Origin: Phycisphaerae bacterium
Lineage (GTDB): Bacteria > Planctomycetota > Phycisphaerae > JAJVII01
Reading direction: 5' to 3'
Assembly (NCBI GenBank): GCA_022072085.1
Contig: JAJVII010000001.1
Coordinates: forward strand, 1 to 64,000
DNA length: 64,000 bases
This document shows, piece after piece, positions 25,477-34,173 of the stretch. Position numbers and translations under genes: made by a program. Numbering within the stretch: position 1 is the first letter of the stretch; each line of letters opens with the position of its first letter. A model generated the notes under the pieces. That model worked only from the letters and a program-made list of their open reading frames with translations. It did not search any database and was not told the origin of the DNA.

Positions 25477-25511
25477 GTGTTTTCTTGGCGGAATCAGAGA
25501 GAGGATTTCCA

Positions 25512-25763
25512 ATGACCAAAGAACTGCAAGCTCGCAAGCTCGTTGAGTTGACGGTCGAACTGTCTGTCCTGCCGGCCAGCTACCGGGCCGACCTCCGCCG
25601 CATGCTGCGTGAGAAGATGGACCAGCGCGATCCCGAGTTGCTGGCTGAGCAGTGCATGGACTACCTGACGCTAGCGGTCAAGTACATGAGCTTCGACCTG
25701 GAAGCCACCCGGCGGGAGAACGAGTATCTCCGCACCATGCTGGAGAACCAGTCGGGCAGCTAG
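25512..25763 (+). CDS. Small helical protein of unknown function under sigma-54 control
   Basis: 83 residues beginning MTKELQARKLVELTVELSVL. Predicted almost entirely helical: an amphipathic first helix, a charged middle (YRADLRRMLREKMDQRDPEL) and a C-terminal coiled-coil-like stretch (FDLEATRRENEYLRTMLEN). No signal peptide, membrane segment or Cys motif. I do not recognise a family. Evidence that it is a real gene: a good ribosome binding site, a consensus sigma-54 promoter 36 bp upstream of its ATG, codon use like its neighbours, and a strong terminator at 25880-25915. With the activator gene upstream it forms a self-contained sigma-54 regulon; a regulator-binding or RNA polymerase-binding role is possible but unproven. 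Confidence 0.8.
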   Translation: MTKELQARKLVELTVELSVLPASYRADLRRMLREKMDQRDPELLAEQCMDYLTLAVKYMSFDLEATRRENEYLRTMLENQSGS

Positions 25764-25879
25764 CTTCAGTTCACGATTCAACGGGCGGCTGACGGATCGG
25801 CTGCCCCCACTTTCGGTTTGAGACGGCGTCCTGGTGCGGCTGACGGCCGCGACCCTCAAGCCCAAAGACCCACAGCACC

Positions 25880-25915
25880 AACCGGTCCCGGCCAACCCGG
25901 GACCGGTTTGCTTTT
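25880..25915 (+). terminator. Strong intrinsic terminator of the sigma-54 unit
   Basis: AACCGGTCCCGG (25880-25891) and CCGGGACCGGTT (25897-25908) form a perfect 12-bp stem with a 5-base loop, followed by TGCTTTTG. Confidence 0.75.
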
Positions 25916-25949
25916 GCGCCCAACGCGCACCGGCCGACGGGAGAGAACG

Positions 25950-25996
25950 AAGAGAGCCCATCTCCCACGAAAGACCACGAAGAGTCCACGAATGCG
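25950..25996. repeat. Single-arm remnant of a CACGAAG-family repeat
   Basis: CCCACGAAAGACCACGAAGA and CCACGAATG units match one arm of the element at 58003-58105; the second arm is missing. Confidence 0.55.
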
Positions 25997-26066
25997 TCGG
26001 CGCCAGCCGGGGCCGGCCTCAACGCCGAGTGGGCATCGCGAAGATGACTAGAAGCTGTTTCAAGAC

Positions 26067-27026
26067 CTACGCGGTTCGCGACGACGGGTATTGCGGTCGC
26101 GGCCAAGGAGTCGAGGAGGAGTCGATATGTGACCGAATATCGTCGACGACGAGCGACGCCGGCCGCGACCGCAAGACCCGCCGTCCCGGCGGGTTGGGCC
26201 GCAAAGGGCCCGTCTGCGGCGGCGCCGCTCCTCGACGATACTCAGTTTCGGGCTGGGTCGTGGGCGGGGGCTGGGACATCATCTCAGATAGCAAGGGCTG
26301 CATGGCCTGGGCCCAGAGGCGGTAGCCCGGCTCGGCGGGGTGGGTCTTGTCCTTCATCGCGCCGGGCAGGAAGTTGCCCTCCTTGTCGATGAAGCGATCG
26401 CCTATGTCGAGGTAGCGGACCTTGTCCCCGTCGTCCAGGCGGGCCGCGATCGAATTGATCTGCGCAATCTGCTTCCGCCACTTGCTGCCCGCGCCCTGGC
26501 TAGGAAAGATGCCCAGCAGCAGCACGCGGCTGGCCGGGGCCTTGGCTCGCAGCGCCCGCACGCAGGCCGCAATGCCCGCGGCGATGTCCTCGCTCGAATC
26601 GCTGCCCACGTTGTTGGTGCCGATCAGCAGGACGATGACCTTCGGCTGGATGAACTTCGGGTCCACCTCGCCGTCCAGCACCCGCCACAGGACGTTCTGC
26701 GTCGTGTCGCCGCTGATGCCGAAGTTGGCGGCGTTGAGCTTGGCGTAATACTCCTGCCAGACCGCGTTGTCCCGCCAGCCCTCGGTGATCGAATCGCCCA
26801 TGAACAGCAGGTCGATGCGACCCTCTCGGACGCGGGCGAGGTTCTTCGCGTGCCGCTTGGCGTTGTGCTCCGCGGGCTGGGTCGATGCGGGGCGATGGCC
26901 GGTCGGCACGCCGGGAATCGGCGTGAGCGCCGGCTGAGTCGTCGGGGCGTCGGCGGCCCGGGCCAACGTCGGCCCGACCAGGCTGGCCGCCAGGGCAATC
27001 AACGCGCAGAGTCGCAGTCGGCTCAT
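26067..27026 (-). CDS. Secreted SGNH/GDSL-family hydrolase
   Basis: 319 residues. Signal peptide MSRLRLCALIALAASLVGPT. A Pro/Thr/Gln linker (APTTQPALTP, ASTQPAEH) then an SGNH hydrolase domain (about 60-245): block I FMGDSITEGW with the nucleophile Ser, ISGDTTQNVLWR, block III LLIGTNNVG, and block V DKTHPAEPGY with the catalytic Asp and His. It resembles the platelet-activating-factor acetylhydrolase-like group, acting on acetyl esters of sugars or lipids. After PPPTTQPETEYRRG, where related proteins would end, it runs on for about 55 Arg/Pro/Ser-rich residues that look non-native. TGGAGACG precedes the ATG. Confidence 0.88.
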   Translation of the reverse strand: MSRLRLCALIALAASLVGPTLARAADAPTTQPALTPIPGVPTGHRPASTQPAEHNAKRHAKNLARVREGRIDLLFMGDSITEGWRDNAVWQEYYAKLNAANFGISGDTTQNVLWRVLDGEVDPKFIQPKVIVLLIGTNNVGSDSSEDIAAGIAACVRALRAKAPASRVLLLGIFPSQGAGSKWRKQIAQINSIAARLDDGDKVRYLDIGDRFIDKEGNFLPGAMKDKTHPAEPGYRLWAQAMQPLLSEMMSQPPPTTQPETEYRRGAAPPQTGPLRPNPPGRRVLRSRPASLVVDDIRSHIDSSSTPWPRPQYPSSRTA

Positions 27027-27134
27027 GGTCGTCTCCAGTTGAGTGAAGTCCCATGTTACCTTCGCGAGGCGACTGAAGGAAGCGGACGCGGCTCCGCCCA
27101 GCCGACACGCCGCTGAAATGCCGGATGCCCGACG

Positions 27135-27164
27135 GTGACAATCGCCCGAGCGGCGGTTTAAACT
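27135..27164 (+). promoter_or_regulatory. Possible promoter for the DUF4091 gene
   Basis: GTGACA (27135-27140, 5 of 6), 18 bp, TAAACT (27159-27164). Confidence 0.45.
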
Positions 27165-27212
27165 CTTGTGGCCGCGACGCACGCGACCCCGTCCGCCACG
27201 AGAGGAACCGCC

Positions 27213-29876
27213 ATGAGAATCACTTTGCTGTCGGCGCCGGCTGCCCTGCTTCTCCTGTCCTCCATCGCATGGGCCGACGGGCCGGCGGCTGCACCCGCAC
27301 GAACCGTCGTCCTGGACACCGATGGATTCTACCGCGTCCAAATGACCTGGATCGACGAGCAGGAGCGGCTGGCCGACGGGAGCCTCGTTTACGTCACCGC
27401 CGGCACGGTCAACAGCCGCCTGGTCGCAAAGCAGATCGACAAGCCATTTCGCACCGAGCCCCCAGCCGCCAACTGGCGGTCCGTCGATTTCGACGACTCG
27501 GATTGGGCTCGCGTACGGGGCCCTCTGTTCACCCGCAAGACGCGGAAGATCGCCCTGCTCTGCCTGCGCGGACGCTTCGACGTGCCCGACCCGGGCCATG
27601 CGGCGGACCTCAAGCTGACGCTCTTATTTCGTGGCGGAGTTGCCGTTTACCTGAACGGCAAGGAAATCGCCCGGGCCCACCTGCCCGCGGGCGAACTAAC
27701 GCCCGACACGCCGGCGGAGGACTACCCGACCGACGCCTACGTTGATCCGAACGGCGGGCTGCTGCGATGGGTCGGCTTCGGCGATCCCGAGAAGTATCCC
27801 GACCGCTTCAAGCTGCGCGTGCGGACGCTGGAGGCCGACATGCCGGCGGAGGCGCTGCGCAAGGGCGTCAACGTGCTGGCCGTCGAGATTCACCGCTCGC
27901 CCGTAGCCGAGACGCTCTTCACCGCCAGAGTCCTGCCCAACGGGGCGTCCTATTCCTACTGGTCGCAACTCGGGCTGGAGAAGCTGGAGTTGTCCGCCGC
28001 CGGCGGGACGACGCCAAACGCGTCGCGGCCGCCGGGCGTGCAGTTGTGGAACCAGGCCGTCCAGACTTCCGTGCACACGCCGGACTACGGCGACCCGGGC
28101 CAGGCGGTGTATCCCATCCGGCTCTACGGCACGCGCAACGGCGCGTTCAGCGGGCAGGTGGTTCTCAGCAGCGACGGTCCGATCCGCGGCGTCAAGGCGA
28201 CATGCGACGGACTGACTGGGCTCGGCGGGGCGAAGATCGCGGCGTCGGCGGTGCAGGTGCGTTTCGCGACGCCCGGCTTCGTCGCCGAGGGGGGCCAGGA
28301 GACGAAGTTCCCCTACAAAGACGGGCCCGGCCCGCGTTTCGGGCGCGACGTGGTGCGATTGGCCGGGCTGGAGGAATCGGCGCCGCCGGAAGTCGCCCCG
28401 GACAAGGCCGGCGGCGGCGCCATCGTGCCGGTCTGGGTGACCGTGAACGTGCCGGCCGATGCGGCTGCGGGCGACTACGCAGGTCAACTCGTCGTGTCGG
28501 CCGACGGGTTCGGGCCGGCGGCCGTGCCGGTCAAGCTGGCGGTCGCCGGCTGGACGCTGCCGGCGCCGGCGGAGTACCGAACGTTCGTCGGGCTGATCCA
28601 ATCGCCCGACTCGCTGGCGATGCAGTATCACGTCGAGCCGTGGTCGGAGGCGCACTGGAAGCTGATCGACCGGTCTTTCGAGCTGCTGGCCCAGGCCGGC
28701 GACAAGGTAATTTACCTGCCGCTGCTGCGCGGGACATACTTCGGCAACGAGCAGTCGATGGTTCGCTGGATCCCCAGGAGCGACGGCACGTACGACCACG
28801 ACTTCTCGATCATGCAGCGGTACCTCGAGACGGCGATCCGGCGGCTGGGCAAGGTTCCGGTCGTCTGCGCCTACTGCTGGGACGTGAACACCGGGTCCAG
28901 CTACATGGGCGGCGGGCACGACGTGCCCAAGCTGGGCATGCCCGTGACGTTCAAGGACGCCGCTACCGGCGCACTGAGCAAGGGCAACGGACCGACCTGG
29001 GGCGACCCGGCAGTGCGGACGTTCTGGAAGCCGGTGCTCGACGAACTGGCCCGCCAGTGCGAGCGGCTGGGCGTGGGCGACTCGCTGATGCTGGGCATCG
29101 CCGGCGACCGCCGCCCGGGCAAGGACTGCGTCGAGGACCTGGCCGCGGTCGCGCCCAAAGTGCCGTGGGTGGTCAGCTCGCACAGTTCACCCAGCGACCT
29201 CTACGGCGTGCAGAAGGTCGGCTACAACACGATCGTCTGGGGCGTGGGCAACGCCCCCGACCCGGCGGCCAAGCGGGTGCGCGGCTGGGCGCGGCCGCGC
29301 CTGATCGCGTGCTTCCCTCGCTACATCGCCCCGCCGGTGGGCGAGTTCATGCGCTGCTTCTCGCCGTGGGGCGTCTATCGCATCGCGGCCGAGGGGATGA
29401 TCACCAGCAACTCCGAGCTGCGCGGCTTCGGCCGGGTCGGCGCGGACTTCTGGCCGCTGCTCAAGAGCAAACGCTCGTGGGAGCCGGACGCCCCGCTGTG
29501 CGGCCGGTACCCCGACACCAACGCATGGCATGGCGGCTGGCTGCACAACTCGACGCCCTACGTCCTGATGCCCGGCAGGGAGAGGCCAATCAGTTCCGCG
29601 GCGTTCGAAATGATCCGCGAAGGCGTGCAATTGGCCGAGGCCCGCATCTTCATCGAGCGGGCGCTGACGGACGCGACGTCGGCTGCTGCGCTGGGGCCGG
29701 ACATGGCCCGCCGGGCCCAGGAGCTGCTCGACCGCCGCGTGCGGCTGAATCTGCTGGCGACCGACGGCATGGGCGGCGACCTCGGCTGGGCGTGGTATGC
29801 CGCCCCGCAGATGGAGGTCCGCAACGGCGACCTGTTCGCCCTCGCGGCCGAGGTCGCGGCCAGGTTGAAGCAGTAG
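27213..29876 (+). CDS. Secreted DUF4091 / glycoside hydrolase-like protein
   Basis: 887 residues. Signal peptide MRITLLSAPAALLLLSSIAW. The N-terminal part (about 60-270) has galactose-binding-like folds (WRSVDFDDSDWARVRGPL, LLFRGGVAVYLNGKEIA). A middle Ig-like segment (PVWVTVNVPADAAAGDYAGQ) leads to a TIM-barrel-like C-terminal half (from about 460: FVGLIQSPDSLAMQYHVEPW, VCAYCWDVNTGSS, LMLGIAGDRRPG), the arrangement of DUF4091 proteins. These are thought to act on polysaccharides; no catalytic pair is assigned. It lies directly upstream of the ceramidase-like gene (62 bp). AGAGGAAC precedes the ATG at 27213. Confidence 0.75.
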   Translation: MRITLLSAPAALLLLSSIAWADGPAAAPARTVVLDTDGFYRVQMTWIDEQERLADGSLVYVTAGTVNSRLVAKQIDKPFRTEPPAANWRSVDFDDSDWARVRGPLFTRKTRKIALLCLRGRFDVPDPGHAADLKLTLLFRGGVAVYLNGKEIARAHLPAGELTPDTPAEDYPTDAYVDPNGGLLRWVGFGDPEKYPDRFKLRVRTLEADMPAEALRKGVNVLAVEIHRSPVAETLFTARVLPNGASYSYWSQLGLEKLELSAAGGTTPNASRPPGVQLWNQAVQTSVHTPDYGDPGQAVYPIRLYGTRNGAFSGQVVLSSDGPIRGVKATCDGLTGLGGAKIAASAVQVRFATPGFVAEGGQETKFPYKDGPGPRFGRDVVRLAGLEESAPPEVAPDKAGGGAIVPVWVTVNVPADAAAGDYAGQLVVSADGFGPAAVPVKLAVAGWTLPAPAEYRTFVGLIQSPDSLAMQYHVEPWSEAHWKLIDRSFELLAQAGDKVIYLPLLRGTYFGNEQSMVRWIPRSDGTYDHDFSIMQRYLETAIRRLGKVPVVCAYCWDVNTGSSYMGGGHDVPKLGMPVTFKDAATGALSKGNGPTWGDPAVRTFWKPVLDELARQCERLGVGDSLMLGIAGDRRPGKDCVEDLAAVAPKVPWVVSSHSSPSDLYGVQKVGYNTIVWGVGNAPDPAAKRVRGWARPRLIACFPRYIAPPVGEFMRCFSPWGVYRIAAEGMITSNSELRGFGRVGADFWPLLKSKRSWEPDAPLCGRYPDTNAWHGGWLHNSTPYVLMPGRERPISSAAFEMIREGVQLAEARIFIERALTDATSAAALGPDMARRAQELLDRRVRLNLLATDGMGGDLGWAWYAAPQMEVRNGDLFALAAEVAARLKQ

Positions 29877-29938
29877 GCCGGGCCTTTCTGACCGGAATCT
29901 GCTATCATCCTCCGCTGTCTTGAACACGGGAGGCCGAT

Positions 29939-31225
29939 ATGCTCTGCGGCGCCGCTCGACGCGTGATCAATCCGGAACCCGGCCACGCCCTGAGCGGGTA
30001 CTCCGGCGACATCTTCTGCACCGGCGTACACGACGACCTCACGGTCGACGCGCTCTATCTTTCGGACGGCCGGGCCGCGGCGCTGGTGCTCTGCTACGAC
30101 CTGCTCTACCTGCCGCGGGAACTGGAGCCCCGGCTGCGTCGCGCGGCGGCCGACGCGACCGGCATGCCGGCCGATCACGTCGTCTGCACCTGCACGCACA
30201 CGCACAGCGGGCCGGCCATGTCGCCGGGGCACTCCTCCCAGCCCGACGTGGTCCGCGCCTACCTCCGCCGCCTGACGCGCTGGACGCACGAGGCGGCCGC
30301 CGACGCGAAGGCGTCGGTTGAGCGATGCGACCTGCGCTTCAATTTCGCCCCCGTCGCTCAGAACATGAACCGGCGGTTCTACTTCCCAGACCGCCGCCAT
30401 CTATACATCCCCGAGCACAAGCAACTCATCGGCCTGAGCCCCGACTACGTGGACCGCGAGCTGGGCATCCTGGCGTTCCGCCGCCACGGCCGCAGCAGCC
30501 AATACAAGGCCGTCCTGACCAACTACACCAGCCATCCCCTGTGCGTGGGCAACACGTCCACGCAGGCGAGCGCCGACTACCAGGGCGTCATCCGCGCCGC
30601 GTTCGAGGAAAGCTTCACCGGCTCGCTCTGCGTCGCGACCACCGGCGCCGCCGGCGACAACCACCCCCTGCGTCCGGAGGGCGGGTTCGTGGCCGCACGC
30701 GAGATGGGGTCCGCCATCGCACGCGAGGGCATCGCCCGCGTCTACGACGCCGCCGATGGCAGCTACGACGAGCGGCTGCGCGTGAAACGAATCTCCGTTC
30801 GCCTGCGTCGCCGCGATGAAGCGACGCGCACCATGCACCCCGCGGCCCCGGTCCGCAAACGCAACCCGCGACGCAGGGAAGGCGGCTGGATACGCACCGA
30901 GGTCGGACTGATCGGCGTGGGCCCGGTGCTGCTGGTCGGCCTGCCGGGCGAGCCGGCGTCCGCACTGGGGGCGATGCTCAAGTGGTCCAGCCCGTTCCCG
31001 CGGACCTACGTGCTCTTCCACGCCGTCGGCGGCACGGGATACATGCCGACGGCCAACCAGTTCCTCTGGGGCGGATACGAGGCGGCCAGTTGCCCGCTGG
31101 CCAGCGGCGAAGGCGAGCGGCTGATCCACGCGACACTCGAAGCGGCCCGCGGCCTGGTCAAGTCGCAACCGCTGAACCTGCCCCCGGCTGAATGGCTGGC
31201 CACGGGCATGGCCCAGAAGGTATAA
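29939..31225 (+). CDS. Neutral/alkaline ceramidase-like hydrolase
   Basis: 428 residues with GGGAGG before the ATG. Similar to the N-terminal domain of neutral ceramidases: GYSGDIFCTGVHDDLTVDAL, the metal-site motif CTCTHTHSGPAMSPG near 85, YTSHPLCVGN and GAAGDNHPLR. It lacks a signal peptide and the ceramidase C-terminal immunoglobulin-like domain, so the substrate may not be ceramide. Proteins of this type are common beside carbohydrate-active genes in planctomycetes. It converges on the ABC ATPase gene at 31324. Confidence 0.85.
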   Translation: MLCGAARRVINPEPGHALSGYSGDIFCTGVHDDLTVDALYLSDGRAAALVLCYDLLYLPRELEPRLRRAAADATGMPADHVVCTCTHTHSGPAMSPGHSSQPDVVRAYLRRLTRWTHEAAADAKASVERCDLRFNFAPVAQNMNRRFYFPDRRHLYIPEHKQLIGLSPDYVDRELGILAFRRHGRSSQYKAVLTNYTSHPLCVGNTSTQASADYQGVIRAAFEESFTGSLCVATTGAAGDNHPLRPEGGFVAAREMGSAIAREGIARVYDAADGSYDERLRVKRISVRLRRRDEATRTMHPAAPVRKRNPRRREGGWIRTEVGLIGVGPVLLVGLPGEPASALGAMLKWSSPFPRTYVLFHAVGGTGYMPTANQFLWGGYEAASCPLASGEGERLIHATLEAARGLVKSQPLNLPPAEWLATGMAQKV

Positions 31226-31323
31226 CCTCGCACGCGCCTTGACATGGCGATACCACGAGCCCGGCACGCACCGCCGCAACGGGCCTTCACTGGAATCCGT
31301 AAACGGGACAGGACGCGTCTGTT

Positions 31324-32151
31324 CTATTCCCGCGGCAGGATGACGGGCTTGCCCGTCTTGGGGTGGGAGACGATGTCCACGCTCACGCCGTAGGCGCTGG
31401 CGATTGTCTCGGCGGTCAGGACCTGTTCAGCCAGCCCGGTGGCGACGACCTCGCCGTCAGCCAACAGGACGATCTCGTCGGCGAACTGGGCCGCCAGGCT
31501 CAGGTCGTGGCTGACGCAGATCACCGTCATGCCGTCGGCGGCCAGGCTCCGCAGCAGCCGATAGATCTGCAACTGGTGGCCGATGTCCAGAAAGCTCGTC
31601 GGCTCGTCCAGCAGCAGCACCCGCGGCTGCTGGGCCAGCGCCCGGGCGATGACCACGCGCTGCCGCTCGCCGCTGGAGAGTTCGTCGAACAGCCGGTCCT
31701 CGAACCGCAGCGTGTCGGTCAGCCGAAGGCAGTCGCGGGCGGCGGCCAGGTCGCCGGGGCCCTCGAAACCGAATCGGCCCATGTGCGGGCTTCGGCCCAT
31801 CAGCACGACCTGGAGCACGGTGAACTCGAAGGCGAGTTGCGTCTCCTGCGGCACCAGGCCCAGCACGCGGGCCAGCCGGCGCGGCGGGAGTCGGCTGATC
31901 GACGCCCCGCCCAGGAGGATCTGGCCGCCTGCCGGCTGAAGGATGCCGGCCATGCAGCGCAGCAGCGTGGTCTTGCCCGACCCGTTGGGCCCGATGACCA
32001 CGAGCAGTCGCCCAGCCAAGGCCTGGAGCGACACCTTCCGAAGCACCCGCACCTCGTCGGTTCCGCTGTGCGAGGGGTAGGCGAACTCCACGCCGCGCAC
32101 GTCGAAGGCGGGCGCGTCGGCGGCAACCGGGATAGCGGGGCCGTTGGTCAT
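31324..32151 (-). CDS. Iron-siderophore/cobalamin-type ABC transporter ATPase
   Basis: 275 residues. Walker A GPNGSGKTT, signature LSSGERQRV, Walker B VLLLDEPTS, H-loop CVSHDLSLA, as in FecE/BtuD/FhuC. The short C-terminal extension contains VSVDIVSHPKTGKPVILP, typical of this group. It overlaps the permease gene by 4 bp (ATGA, 32148-32151), so the two are co-translated. It powers import of a chelate or corrinoid through the permease and binding protein upstream. Confidence 0.93.
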   Translation of the reverse strand: MTNGPAIPVAADAPAFDVRGVEFAYPSHSGTDEVRVLRKVSLQALAGRLLVVIGPNGSGKTTLLRCMAGILQPAGGQILLGGASISRLPPRRLARVLGLVPQETQLAFEFTVLQVVLMGRSPHMGRFGFEGPGDLAAARDCLRLTDTLRFEDRLFDELSSGERQRVVIARALAQQPRVLLLDEPTSFLDIGHQLQIYRLLRSLAADGMTVICVSHDLSLAAQFADEIVLLADGEVVATGLAEQVLTAETIASAYGVSVDIVSHPKTGKPVILPRE

Positions 32152-33218
32152 TCGCTCAGCCTCCGCGCGTAGTGCCGCCGCAGCAGGTAAATGAAGAACG
32201 GCCCGCCGAACAGCGCCGTCACCACGCCGACCGGGACCTCGCCGCCCGTGGAAGGCGCGACCGTTCGCACCAGCGTGTCGGCTGCCAGCAGGAAGATCGC
32301 CCCGAACGCCGTCGCGGTGACCATCAGAACGCGGTGGTCCGGCCCGAACAGCCGCCGGCAGATGTGCGGGCAGATCAGCCCGACAAAACCGATCGGTCCG
32401 GAGATCGACACCGCCAGCGCCGTCACGCCCGAGGCCACGAAGAAGCTGACGACCCGCAGCCGCTGGAGCCGCACCCCCAGCGTGCGGGCGGTCTGCTCGC
32501 CGAGCGACTGGAGGTTGAACTGCTGGGCCAGCGCTAGCATGACGGCGATGCCCGCGCCGATGCCCGCGGCCACCCAGCCCAGCGTCGACCAGCGGACGTT
32601 CTCGCTGACCATGCCCATCATCCAGACGACGAAGTCGCCGCGGATGCCGCCGGGGACCATGAGGTTGAAGACCATGATGACCGCGCCGTTGAACGCGGTG
32701 ACCATCACGCCGACCAGCAGCAGCGTGAGCGGGTCGAGCTGCCCGCGCCGTCGGGCCAGCAGGTAGACCAGCCCGATCGTCGCCACGCCGAACGCCAGCG
32801 CCAGCACGTGTTGCGGCGCCTGGGCCAGAATCGAATTCGGGAACGCCAGCGCGACGTAAAGCCCCACGACCACGCCGACCGTCGCGCCCGAGCTGATGCC
32901 CAGGATGTACGGCGACGCCAGCGGGTTCCGCAGCAGCGCCTGGAATGTCACGCCCGCCGCGGCCAGGCCCGCGCCGATCAGCGACGCCGCCAGAACACGC
33001 CCCAGCCGCAGCTTCAGCAGCGACGGCGACAGCAGCGTGACCAGCCGATCGCCCAGTTCCAGCCTCAGCGACCCGCCCGGGCCGAAGCAGAGACAGATCG
33101 CCGCCGCCGCCGCCCACGCCAGCAGCGAGAAGGCGACGAACGCCGCGAACCGCCCGCCCGTCAGCGACAGCCGCGAAGGCCTGTTGTCCGGTAGCTCGCT
33201 CAAATCGCTCTCCGTCAC
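32148..33218 (-). CDS. FecCD-family ABC transporter permease
   Basis: 356 residues, GTG start. About ten membrane helices with family motifs RLGRVLAASLIGAGLAAAG, RNPLASPYILGISSGAT, GPIGFVGLICPHICRRLFG (ATPase-coupling region) and DTLVRTVAPSTGGEVPVGVV. It overlaps the binding-protein gene by 4 bp and the ATPase gene by 4 bp. One copy presumably forms a homodimer. Substrate: iron chelate, haem or cobalamin; sequence alone does not decide. Confidence 0.94.
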   Translation of the reverse strand: MTESDLSELPDNRPSRLSLTGGRFAAFVAFSLLAWAAAAAICLCFGPGGSLRLELGDRLVTLLSPSLLKLRLGRVLAASLIGAGLAAAGVTFQALLRNPLASPYILGISSGATVGVVVGLYVALAFPNSILAQAPQHVLALAFGVATIGLVYLLARRRGQLDPLTLLLVGVMVTAFNGAVIMVFNLMVPGGIRGDFVVWMMGMVSENVRWSTLGWVAAGIGAGIAVMLALAQQFNLQSLGEQTARTLGVRLQRLRVVSFFVASGVTALAVSISGPIGFVGLICPHICRRLFGPDHRVLMVTATAFGAIFLLAADTLVRTVAPSTGGEVPVGVVTALFGGPFFIYLLRRHYARRLSE

Positions 33219-34168
33219 TGCGTCGCGTCCTCACCCGCGAACGCCTCGGGGTGAATCAGCCGGGCCAGCGTCCACGCCGTCCGGCCCACGTGCGACCCGG
33301 GAATCGTGATCGACCCGTCCTGCACGACGTGAACCTGCCCGCGATCCACCGCCGGGCAGCCGGACAGCGTCTTCCAGAACTCCCGCCGCCGCTGCATGGC
33401 CGGAGAGTCGGCGTCCTGGTCGCCCAGGTCCGAGGCGACGTCGATGATCACGTCCGGCCGAAGGTTCAGGATCATCTCCTTGTTGAGGATCGGGTAGGTC
33501 CCCTCCCCGATCTGCACGACGTTGACGCCGCCAGCCGCCTCGACTAGGTCGCTGACGAACGTGCCCGGACCGGCTGCCCGCACTTCGGTGTTGACCGCCA
33601 ACAGCACGCGCGGGCGGCCGAGGTCAGCGACGCGTTGCCCGACGCGCAGCAGGTCGGCCTCGATGCCGCCCAGGACCTCCGCGGTGCGCGGGGCGTCCGT
33701 CATGTCGCCCAGCCGCAACAGCGTCAGCTTGATCTGGACAAGCCTCGTCGTCCGCAGGTCCATCCAGGGGATGCGATACTCGCCGGCCAGCAATTCCAGC
33801 CGCGGCGTCGGCTTCTGCTGGATGAGAATCACGTCGGGCTTGAGCCGCAGGATGTCCTCGACGCTCAGGCTCTGGGCATCGCCGACGCGCGGACGGTCGA
33901 TCCGCGGCGGCGAGAATCGGCTGACCGCGACGACCCGGTCGCCCGCGCCGATGTCGAACAGCATCGTCGTCAGCGCCGGCGAGAGCGAGATGATGCGGCG
34001 GTACTGCCCGGCGGCCGCAACCCTGGCGGTCCCGGCGTCGCCGCCGGAGGCGGCAATCACCTTCACGCGGCGGACGCTGGTCGCGACCACGCCGGCCGCC
34101 ACCGCCGCCAGGGCGATCGCGAAGACGCCCAGCACCGTCACCGACACGTATCCGCCACTCCTGCGCAC
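33215..34168 (-). CDS. Cobalamin/iron-chelate-type ABC substrate-binding protein
   Basis: 317 residues from GTG at 34166-34168, with AAGGGG upstream. An N-terminal hydrophobic segment (VSVTVLGVFAIALAAVAAGV) serves as signal or anchor. The class III binding-protein fold is shown by RIISLSPALTTMLFDIGAGD, VGDAQSLSVEDILRLKPDVI, the long backbone helix around 140-165 and FWKTLSGCPAVDRGQVHVV. There is no lipobox Cys, so it is either periplasmic or anchored by its N-terminal helix. It starts 5 bp after the mutarotase-like gene, so all four genes form one unit. Confidence 0.9.
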   Translation of the reverse strand: MRRSGGYVSVTVLGVFAIALAAVAAGVVATSVRRVKVIAASGGDAGTARVAAAGQYRRIISLSPALTTMLFDIGAGDRVVAVSRFSPPRIDRPRVGDAQSLSVEDILRLKPDVILIQQKPTPRLELLAGEYRIPWMDLRTTRLVQIKLTLLRLGDMTDAPRTAEVLGGIEADLLRVGQRVADLGRPRVLLAVNTEVRAAGPGTFVSDLVEAAGGVNVVQIGEGTYPILNKEMILNLRPDVIIDVASDLGDQDADSPAMQRRREFWKTLSGCPAVDRGQVHVVQDGSITIPGSHVGRTAWTLARLIHPEAFAGEDATQ

Positions 34169-34173
34169 GCGAG

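Larger units (their letters stand above)
24978..25511. other. 534-bp regulatory spacer of the sigma-54 locus
   Basis: No protein gene supported. In order it holds the TTACCCAT sites, sigma-54 promoter 1, a strongly structured stretch (25160-25256), a less structured GC-rich stretch, and sigma-54 promoter 2. The first 150 bp are clearly AT-richer than the surroundings. Confidence 0.5.
25764..26066. other. Spacer after the small protein gene
   Basis: Holds the terminator at 25880-25915 and a single-arm repeat remnant (25950-25996). No gene is supported. Confidence 0.45.

Noticed and set aside
25159-25515. A 118-codon frame between the two sigma-54 promoters
   Set aside because: Arg/Pro/His-rich translation without a ribosome binding site; it overlaps the structured region and sigma-54 promoter 2.
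31324-33234. A 636-codon frame covering the chelate ABC ATPase and part of the permease gene
   Set aside because: Its N-terminal half is an out-of-frame reading of the permease; the ATPase begins at the ATG 32149-32151.
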